Origin: Exophiala sp. HKRS030
Taxonomy: Eukaryota > Ascomycota > Eurotiomycetes > Chaetothyriales > Herpotrichiellaceae
NCBI GenBank assembly: GCA_023897205.1
Contig: JAHWDD010000006.1
Location: 806,001 to 870,000, forward strand
DNA: 64,000 nt
Reading direction: 5' to 3'
Positions 33,029-40,529 of the stretch are shown here, piece by piece (the stretch's first letter is position 1; each line of letters starts with the position of its first letter). The notes under the pieces are model-generated. The model saw only the letters and a list, made by a program, of their open reading frames with translations. It was not told where the DNA came from and did not search any database. The position numbers and the translations under genes are program-made.

Positions 33029-34562
33029 TTTGAGCTGGGTAGGGGTGAATTATTCTCTTTAGAATATCGAAATTGATTGATGAACCGGATTTATTGGTGA
33101 TTTTGGGCGGTGGTGGAGAGCAAAGAGACAAGGACTTCTCTTTTCAAGTGACCAGACATGCGTGGATGTTACCACCTGGTAAAGATATTTGACATGAAGA
33201 AAACGTTGGGTTTTGATGGTGTATTAACCATAACAAGACCTTGTAGGACTACAAGGGTCTCTGCTTGCCGGAATTATGTCCAGCTTTTGCTTGGAGTTGG
33301 TTTTGGAGGAGTGAAAGACTGCTCGATACATGAACAATCCGGCGAGGTGTGTTTGACGAAGACTCTGGGTTTGGTCAGGTTCGATGAACGACAATGAAAA
33401 GTCGTGTCTAGGAAGTCGAGATTCGTTGTCGGTGAAGCGACGGTTACGAGGATAGATCGATGTGATGTTGATGATAAGGTCGGTGATCAGGAGAAAGCCT
33501 GCTGAGACAGAGAATTCTCGCAAATTCACTATGTGGTAGTGATGGTGAAAGAGTAAGAAAAAGAAGGAAGAGTCAAGAAAGCGGCGAACTCGGGATTTTA
33601 GGCGCAGCTTACAAAAGGAGCCTTGGGGGGTGCGCTAAGTAACTCAGCAAGCTTAGGCTTTGTTCACCAGGCAGGAGAAGGGCTGTGAGGGGCAGGCACA
33701 CCGATGGTTACCTGATCGTCTTTGTGTCTGTTTAGTAGTTGATGGAGTCCAGGGGTGATCAGATCATTTGACTGGGTGACTGGGTCTTCGGAAACGCGGT
33801 TATGAAAGGGAGAGAAAAAATTTCAGTTTCGAAGTCTGCTTTAAGTTACCGAGTATCTGAGTTGTGAGCAGAAGCGAGAAAGGCCGAGGGCGAGAATTTG
33901 AGGAGCACGAGGAGCGAGAGAAGAGCGAGACTGGATTGAGGTACGAGTACAACGGCCGGGAGATGTTATTATTGCTGCCTCAGCCGCCTGTGGGTGACGC
34001 TTTAGAGCCCGGAGTCTGCCTAATAAGACCGTTCTAGGTAAGTGATGGCCTAAAGTAGCGAGCCTGGAGAGCTTTATTGCTGCCTGGAGAGCCCTAAGCC
34101 ACATCAACACTGTGAAGCCTGAGAGTGGTGAGCCTGACCGCATGCGGCAGACTGTCTCGCATTGGCCTTTATTGCAACAACGTCAACAACAGACATTTGC
34201 TATGTGAAAGACGACGGCTGTTCGCATCACTAATTTTCCCCATCACTTACCGTTTGACTGTGATGTCCGTTGAAGCAATGTGAGTACTCGTCCTTACCGT
34301 GTCACGGTAAGGTATTTACCTGGTGAGGCTTGTCCCGGTTGGAGCGACTCGACCCAAGCATGACACAATCGTTACACCCGCCTCTGTTGGTCTTTTCCAT
34401 TTTTTTGTCCCACCCGACTCCGCCCATTGGATCGTCTTGGACGTTCCTATCCGTCCGAGTACGAGTACGGAATATCGAACGAGAAACCCTCCTGCTTGGT
34501 GACCCAGAACACTGATACGAGAAGTCGATGAGATTGACTTGCACGCCGGACCTCGAGTAAGA
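33029..34562. other. Divergent intergenic region upstream of thi6
   Basis: About 1.5 kb holding the tif5 promoter and the thi6 promoter. It contains a 10-bp inverted repeat at 34292-34312 and an extra TTACCGT at 34247. I looked for the conserved pieces of a TPP riboswitch and did not find them. No gene was recognised. Confidence 0.5.
34292..34312. promoter_or_regulatory. Perfect 10-bp inverted repeat upstream of thi6
   Basis: CCTTACCGTG, one T, CACGGTAAGG. It lies about 340 bp before the thi6 ATG. The half-site TTACCG recurs at 34247. The symmetry suits a dimeric DNA-binding protein, or a hairpin if transcribed. Confidence 0.45.
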
Positions 34563-34725
34563 ATGACTCCATGACAAGTTGACTACAGAAATCACATTTC
34601 CTCATCAACACATGCGCACGGCTGCTGTTACTGCTGCTACTGTAAACAATGGCGGCACCAAAACAGTCCCGTATAGACTTGTCTCTCTATCTGGTCACAG
34701 ATTCTACTCCTGCCATTCTCGGTGA
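34563..34725 (+). promoter_or_regulatory. Three upstream ATGs in the thi6 leader
   Basis: ATG ACT CCA TGA (34563-34574) and ATG ACA AGT TGA (34571-34582) overlap each other. A third ATG at 34612 opens a 37-codon frame that runs through the thi6 start in another frame and stops at 34725. If the transcript begins upstream, scanning ribosomes meet all three before the main start. Confidence 0.45.
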
Positions 34726-36256
34726 CAAGGACATTGTTCACGTAGTTGAACAGGCTCTTCAAGGCGGAACTACACTGGTCCAATATCGAGACAAACATGC
34801 AGACACCGGGGTGATGATCGAAACCGCCAACAGACTCCATGCAGTTACCCGACAATACGGTGTTCCTTTACTTATTAACGACCGACTCGACGTCTGTCAA
34901 GCCGTGGGAGCCGAAGGCGTCCACATCGGGCAGGATGACATGAGTTGCACCTCTGCCAGAGCCATCCTCGGACCGTCCGCCATCATAGGAGTTACGGCAT
35001 CTTCGATACAAGAGGCCCAGAAAGCCATCGCAGACGGAGCTGACTACCTTGGTATTGGAACGACGTTTGCCACCCCGACCAAAACAGACACGAAATCCAT
35101 CATCGGCACCCGCGGTCTCCAGGAGATCCTAGCAGCCTGCGACACAGGTACAGAAAAGTCCATACCGTGCGTGGCCATCGGCAGCATCAATGCAAGTAAC
35201 GTCCAAAGAGTCCTCCACCAATCTGCAGACGGCTCGAACCGTCTCAACGGCGTCGCGGTGGTCAGCGCCATTGTCGCCGCTCCAAACCCAAAAGCTTCTT
35301 CCCAACAGCTCTCCGACCTCATAAGGACAACCCCCGAGACATACTACGCCGCCGTCCCACCGAGCAAACTTTCATCACGGACCACAAACGTCCCAGGCTT
35401 GCTCTCGCAAGTCCCCTCGATCATCAAGACGCACTTCACGTCCTCGGTGCTATGCCACAACATGACCAACACGGTCGTTCAGAACTTTGTGGCCAACGTG
35501 TGTCTCGCGACCGGCGCGTCGCCCATCATGTCCGAGATAGCCGTCGAAGCCCCCGACCTCGCGAAACTAGGCGGCTCGCTCATCGTCAACATGGGCACAG
35601 CGACTCCCGAAAAGGTCAACAGCTTCATCGCGGGGATGAGGGCCTACAACGCAGTCGGCGGCCCCGTCCTCTTGGATCCCGTAGGAGGCGGCGCAACCTC
35701 CCACAGACGCGAGACCGTCAAGAAACTCCTGACGGCCGGCTTCTTCAGCGTCATCAAGGGCAACGAAGGCGAAATCGGGGCCGTGGCGGGTACGTCTGAC
35801 GTCCAGCAGCGCGGCGTGGATTCCGGCCCGTCCACCGCCACGGCCTCCGACAAGGGGAAGTTGGTTCAACGCCTGGCCCGGCGCGAGCACTGCGTCGTCC
35901 TCATGACGGGAAAGACGGACTACCTGTCCGACGGCTCGCGGACGGTCGCCATATCGAACGGCTCGCATTACCTGGGCAGCATCACGGGCTCCGGGTGTGC
36001 CTTGGGCGCCATCGTGGCAGGTTACCTCGCCGTGTACCGCGGGGACAAATTCCTGGCTGCCCTGGCGGGGATCCTACACTACGAGATTGCCGCAGAAATG
36101 GCAGAGGCGAGGGGCGACTGTAAAGGCCCAGGAAGTTTCATTCCTGCTTTTCTAGACGAGTTGCATCGCCTCGGTCGGTCCGTCTCCGAGGGCGACAGCA
36201 GTGTCAGTGTCGAGTCGTTGGCAAGAGTAAAATTGCTATCCGTACAAGCCGATTGA
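34649..36256 (+). CDS. thi6: Bifunctional thiamine-phosphate synthase / hydroxyethylthiazole kinase
   Basis: 535 aa, intronless. Residues 1 to about 225 are the ThiE/TenI barrel, with LVQYRDKHADT, INDRLDVCQAVGAEGVHIGQDD and GVTASS. It joins HMP pyrophosphate to thiazole phosphate to make thiamine phosphate. Residues about 255-520 are the ThiM kinase, with PVLLDPVGGGATSHRRE, IKGNEGEI and SITGSGC (Cys450), which phosphorylates hydroxyethylthiazole. This fusion order is the fungal Thi6 arrangement. It acts in the last steps of thiamine synthesis and in thiazole salvage, in the cytosol. Its neighbour downstream is a phosphopantetheinyl transferase and the next gene is pdx2; PLP is a precursor of fungal HMP, so thi6 and pdx2 are metabolically linked. 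Confidence 0.96.
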   Translation: MAAPKQSRIDLSLYLVTDSTPAILGDKDIVHVVEQALQGGTTLVQYRDKHADTGVMIETANRLHAVTRQYGVPLLINDRLDVCQAVGAEGVHIGQDDMSCTSARAILGPSAIIGVTASSIQEAQKAIADGADYLGIGTTFATPTKTDTKSIIGTRGLQEILAACDTGTEKSIPCVAIGSINASNVQRVLHQSADGSNRLNGVAVVSAIVAAPNPKASSQQLSDLIRTTPETYYAAVPPSKLSSRTTNVPGLLSQVPSIIKTHFTSSVLCHNMTNTVVQNFVANVCLATGASPIMSEIAVEAPDLAKLGGSLIVNMGTATPEKVNSFIAGMRAYNAVGGPVLLDPVGGGATSHRRETVKKLLTAGFFSVIKGNEGEIGAVAGTSDVQQRGVDSGPSTATASDKGKLVQRLARREHCVVLMTGKTDYLSDGSRTVAISNGSHYLGSITGSGCALGAIVAGYLAVYRGDKFLAALAGILHYEIAAEMAEARGDCKGPGSFIPAFLDELHRLGRSVSEGDSSVSVESLARVKLLSVQAD

Positions 36257-36490
36257 CATTCGTCAGACAAGACCAATGCATATCAAGAGAAGACATTAAG
36301 ATGTTTTTTGAGCGATATATATATACAGATATTTGACAACTACACAACTTCCGAAAAGAAGATATCTAATCATTGTTTGTCCACTGTTGGTAGAGGTACG
36401 AAGCTACTTAAGTAGTTGATATTTTGATGTCTATTTACTGCTCAGCATCCGCCTCTATCCCAAATGGTTTCCTCGTGTTTCAAGCTCAGT

Positions 36491-37825
36491 CTAGATAACA
36501 CAACTACACCTGCCCTCCGCGCAAGGTCTAATGTCCCGTTCAATATCGAGCCTGATCCACCTTCTACCCTCTGGACCGTCCGTCTCCTCTCGCAAGCCCC
36601 TCGTGGCCGTCGCGATCAAAAAGTCCTCGTCGTACGCGACAAGCTCAATGTCGACATCCTCGACTTTCGCTGCACGGAACAGGGTAGTCATTCCTCGTTC
36701 GGCCTTTTCGGGGGTGGTCCACTTGTCCGCTTCGTGTTGTAGTGCATCAGGGTGTAAATGCGAATGATTCCCCGCTTGCGCATTCGGTTCGCTTACGCCA
36801 CCGCCACGGCTTCGACCGCGCTCTTTGCGTCTCGTTTTTAAAACGGCCTCAGGGATGGCCGGCGGCACGACATCCAAAAACTCCAGCTCCCTCAGCCAAC
36901 TCGCCAGCAGGCCCTCGCCGACCATTTTGATGTAAGCCTCCTTCAGGGCCCAGTACGCGTAGAACCGACGGAGTTTCTGTTCGATCATCTTGGCCTCTCG
37001 GTTCCCTCCAGTGTGGCCCGCGGACGCCGACGCCGACGAGTCATCGCTGCTCTCCCACCCGTAGTAATCTCCCTCCTCACGCTCCGAGACGGGGACGTGG
37101 ACGGGAGCGAAACGCATGTCGCGGCGTTCACGGTCCGAAAACATTTCACTGAATATGTCGACCCATTCGTCGAATTTGGCTTGGGTGGTGACGTCTTTTG
37201 GTGTGCGTTTGTCTTCGTTGGTGCAAGCGATGTCGACACCCAGACGAACCTGGCCGGCGCCGAGGATAGGGGTGTGGTGCCCCGTCAAGCTCAACTGCTC
37301 GAATCGACCTGCGGGTAAAGTGGGCGAGAGTGGCGTGACTTGGGAAATGGAGGTTGATGGGTTAGGGAGCTGCGAAGTGGGAGTCGTGCAACCCAAGATG
37401 GCCACGAGACCTGCTTGGTGGGATACGTTGAATTCGAGACCTTTCGTCTCGGGCTGTATGGAGTCGGAACGGTTATCCGTAGGGGCCGTTTGAGAGGCCG
37501 AGATTGGAGATCTCGTCCAGAGTTCAGGTGGTTCCCAGTACGGACGCTTGTGTGGTGCCGGTGTGCGTGAGATGCGGATGTCAGGCCAAGGTATCCCAGC
37601 CTGGCGGTGTATGAATGTGTATTTCAACAGCGCGCTCCCCAAGGACATGAATCTGTCGGCGGGTCGAATGAATCGCGTTATCGATTCTTGTTCACTGAAC
37701 TGTAGCGTCGAGAGTAATGGTAAAGATTTTGGTGAAGCGTTGACGAGTGGTCGGGTATCAATGTAGAAGCGAGTTATGGTCGAGGGGTGTTTGGGGGGTT
37801 GTTCAGAACGAGGTGTCGCCGACAT
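36491..37825 (-). CDS. npgA: 4'-phosphopantetheinyl transferase (Sfp/Lys5/NpgA type)
   Basis: 444 aa from the first ATG (37825). Sfp-type signatures: EFNVSHQAGLVAI, then G196-V-D198-I-A200 with the Mg-binding Asp, and the YWALKEAYIK block with Lys295-Glu296. The enzyme moves phosphopantetheine from CoA to carrier-protein serines. In filamentous fungi one such enzyme usually activates aminoadipate reductase (lysine) and all polyketide and nonribosomal peptide synthases. It is longer than the typical 340-aa NpgA because of low-complexity inserts around residues 80-110 and between the Asp and Lys motifs (SSDDSSASASAGH), plus a C-terminal extension. It is convergent with thi6, with 234 bp between stops. 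Confidence 0.9.
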   Translation of the reverse strand: MSATPRSEQPPKHPSTITRFYIDTRPLVNASPKSLPLLSTLQFSEQESITRFIRPADRFMSLGSALLKYTFIHRQAGIPWPDIRISRTPAPHKRPYWEPPELWTRSPISASQTAPTDNRSDSIQPETKGLEFNVSHQAGLVAILGCTTPTSQLPNPSTSISQVTPLSPTLPAGRFEQLSLTGHHTPILGAGQVRLGVDIACTNEDKRTPKDVTTQAKFDEWVDIFSEMFSDRERRDMRFAPVHVPVSEREEGDYYGWESSDDSSASASAGHTGGNREAKMIEQKLRRFYAYWALKEAYIKMVGEGLLASWLRELEFLDVVPPAIPEAVLKTRRKERGRSRGGGVSEPNAQAGNHSHLHPDALQHEADKWTTPEKAERGMTTLFRAAKVEDVDIELVAYDEDFLIATATRGLREETDGPEGRRWIRLDIERDIRPCAEGRCSCVI

Positions 37826-38621
37826 CTTGCCAGATGGTCTTCGAGTGAAGATCCCTGTAGTGCTGCTCGGTCGGATAGAGTGATGTCGAGAAAGGTCGTG
37901 CGGCAAATAACATCACAGACTCCGTCCTCATGAACTGGTCGATTCAGCTGGTCGTCCGATCTTGTTAAATGAGTCGGGACAACCGTCTTCAGCTGAAGGA
38001 CATTGTTCTTGCTGAGAGGAGAGATTAAATCCACTCTATTGCATTTGATTCCAATGGTGGTGTGCTTTTGTTCGGTCAGGCAAAGCAATGATGTTGTAAT
38101 ACAGGGAGAAATGGTCAGGTGTAGTCTATCTCAGATGTGGCTTAATATAGCACGCCTGAGGAATGATTGACGGAGGTTGATCATTCATTCAGTTCCACAA
38201 GGCTGAACCGAAAAAGTGGGTGGACACTGTCTAACAATTCCCTTCTTCGTCTCTACAAGTACGGGTACGACCAATGGACCTATCCTGCAGAATCATATCT
38301 CCAAACCATCAAATCACAAGATGGAGAGTTGTAGTGAAGTCTTGTAGATGGTCTCCGGATGTCTGTATGGGTATCGTCGGGTGTAACAAGGCGGAAGAAA
38401 GTAAATCGGGAGCAGAAACAAACCAATGACAAACCACAAGGCGGCGGCAGAATTATTTTCGCCTCGCGGAGACGAATATCACTCCGATTACTCGTTGAAT
38501 CATACAAGAACTAGATGACTGATTGACTACTCCGTACCTACGATTGACAAGAGAGATCGCGTATAACAGGTAGTCAGAAAATTGACTGATACCATCATCA
38601 CTTCAACAATATCCAAAACAC
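37826..38621. other. Divergent promoter region between the PPTase gene and pdx2
   Basis: About 0.8 kb. It contains TACTCCGTA at 38528-38536, about 100 bp before the pdx2 start. No gene was recognised. Confidence 0.55.
38528..38536 (-). repeat. TACGGAGTA intergenic element near the pdx2 start
   Basis: Plus-strand reading TACTCCGTA. It is the copy closest to a start codon in this window. Confidence 0.8.
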
Positions 38622-38636
38622 ATGTTATGTCAATGA
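38622..38636 (+). promoter_or_regulatory. Four-codon upstream ORF overlapping the pdx2 start
   Basis: ATG TTA TGT CAA TGA. Its stop shares bases with the in-frame pdx2 ATG at 38633, while another pdx2-frame ATG lies at 38627. The same ATG-x-x-CAA-TGA layout occurs before the gene at 8333. Confidence 0.45.
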
Positions 38637-39518
38637 CACTCACAGTCGGTGTCCTGGCCTTACAGGGCGCCTTTCTGGAACATTTGATACTACTCAAAAG
38701 AGCTGCAAGTCATTTACAAAGCCACGGAGTCACGACGTCCTTCGAGTTCACAGAAGTCAGAAATGTTGAACAGCTTTCCCGATGCGACGCATTGATTATC
38801 CCCGGCGGTGAGAGCACAACCATCTCTCTAGTGGCGGCAGAGTCTGGTCTGCTGGAGCCTTTAAGGGACTTTGTAAAGTATGCTATCTCCCATGGCCACC
38901 GTCTTTGAATGACTAGTCTAATTATGACCCAGAGTTGATCGGAAGCCAACCTGGGGAACATGTGCTGGACTCATCCTGCTATCCGAGGCAGCAAATGCCA
39001 TCAAGAAGGGAGGTCAGGATCTCATCGGTGGTCTAGATGTTCGAGTGAATCGCAACCATTTCGGTAGGCAAGTCGAGAGTTTCCAGGCCGACCTAGACCT
39101 TCCGTTCTTGAAATCAGAGGAATCAGTGTCGCATGAACCATTTCCAGGAGTCTTCATCCGAGCACCCGTTGTCGAAAAGATCTTGCCCAATGTCGAAGGT
39201 GTTCAGAAAGGAGAACAGCAGATGGCTCAGACCGTCGTTGCCCCATCGAAATCTGCCAGAGACAATCACGCCCGGCAAGCAATGAGTTCTCATGTTGATG
39301 TCATGGGCGTGCTTCCTGGTCGACTCAAGAAGGCAAATGCTATGGGTGCTGAAGTAAATGCTGGAGAAGAGGTCGGCGATATCATTGCTGTCAAGCAAGG
39401 TAACGTCTTCGGAACGAGCTTTCATCCTGAACTGACCGCCGATATTCGGATACACGTTTGGTGGCTGAAACAAGTCTTGGCCGCAGTCGGTAGAACATCT
39501 GTAACTAAGTCGGAGTGA
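38627..39518 (+). CDS. pdx2: Pyridoxal 5'-phosphate synthase glutaminase subunit (PdxT/Sno)
   Basis: Exons 38627-38877 and 38933-39518 (55-nt intron) give 278 aa. The start TLTVGVLALQGAFLEH is the PdxT signature. IIPGGESTTISL binds glutamine. The class I glutaminase triad is Cys94 in WGTCAGL, with His248 and Glu250 in SFHPEL. The subunit releases ammonia from glutamine and channels it to PdxS/Snz, which builds the B6 ring; no pdx1 gene is in the window. The segment between the two triad parts is longer than in bacteria (APSKSARDNHARQ, LKKANAMGAEVNAGEEVGD), as in other fungal forms. ATG 38633 is an equally good start. It converges on cbc2 with only 82 bp between stops. Confidence 0.94.
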
Positions 39519-39600
39519 ATAAGACCATGGTCGGGTTGCTGCGATTGACCGCATGCTGGAGTTCGCCTTATATAGCAACTAGAGTTAGTCGATATAGTGT

Positions 39601-40292
39601 TTACCTTCCGCTGCCATATTCCTCCTCTTCCTTCTTTCGTTCAGCGTCGATGGCTCTGCCGTAACCTCCTCGTCCAGGATCGAATTCGTCTCGATATTCG
39701 TCACGAACTTGTCCACCAGACTTGCCGCGACCAAATTGTCTTCCATCTTGGAAACCGGCGTCCAGATCAGTTCGAATGACTCGTTCGTCTAGTTTGGTCC
39801 CGCCGATGTATTTCATGCAATCTAAAGCGTCTTGATGTGTATAGTACTCGACGAAGCAGAAGCCGCAGGGTGTCTTTTGGTAGCGATCGAGGCCCATAAT
39901 CAGACGCTTGATTTCGCCACACCTGGATATTGTAAGCAATGAGATCCCAGAAAGCAGAGTGTTGCGTACTTTGAGAAGAGCTCGTGGATCTGTTCTTCGG
40001 TTGTGTAGAAGGACCTGATCGAACCATGAGTTCAGCGCTTCACAGTGGGCAGTATACACACAGATTGCCAACATATAGAGTGGTCGCATCTTTGAGTAGT
40101 TCGTCCTCCTCCGGCTGTTTATCTGCGCCGTCTCGGTCGTCTGGCTGATCGCGGCCATACTTGCGCTTCTTCTGCACTTATTGTAAGCTCAAGGTCGCAT
40201 CTAACAGGAGAGGCAGGGCTACTAACCCTTCCAGAGTAGTAAGTACTAGGCCTGTCTAGCCTGTCGACAGTTGAAAGCGTCAAAGGAGCCAT
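39601..40292 (-). CDS. cbc2: Nuclear cap-binding protein subunit 2 (CBP20)
   Basis: Four exons, 40227-40292, 40062-40171, 39970-40014 and 39601-39922, give 180 aa. Introns are 55, 47 and 47 nt, and the third exon is only 45 nt. The RRM has RNP2 LYVGNL at 54-59 and RNP1 with CGFCFVEY at 93-100. CBP20-specific sequences follow: [49 protein letters not shown]. With CBP80 it binds the 7-methylguanosine cap in the nucleus and supports splicing and export. The C-terminus is short and charged ([12 protein letters not shown]). It is divergent from nup82. Confidence 0.96.
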
Positions 40293-40529
40293 ATTGTGCT
40301 AATATCAGACTTGCCGCTGGATTGTGGAGGAACAGAAATGCGAAGATGAATCTGAAGTGGTGGAAATGATGAAATGCGGCGCGTCTCTCTAACGCGAAAA
40401 GACCAAAAACGGCGCTGCGCAATTCAACTACAACTTTTTGAACCACAACTAATCTGTACTGTCTTTCCTTGACACTCTCTTCGTTCATGGCCTCCTCGAT
40501 TCGCCCTTGAGTCTCACAGTGCCTCTAAG
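40293..40529. promoter_or_regulatory. Bidirectional promoter of cbc2 and nup82
   Basis: The two start codons are separated by 237 bp, so both promoters must share this short stretch or overlap the coding ends. I see no clear TATA box. Confidence 0.6.

Noticed and set aside
33029..34648. TPP riboswitch upstream of thi6
   Set aside because: The conserved CTGAGA and the GCG...GGGA parts were not found in the right order, and no leader intron is evident.
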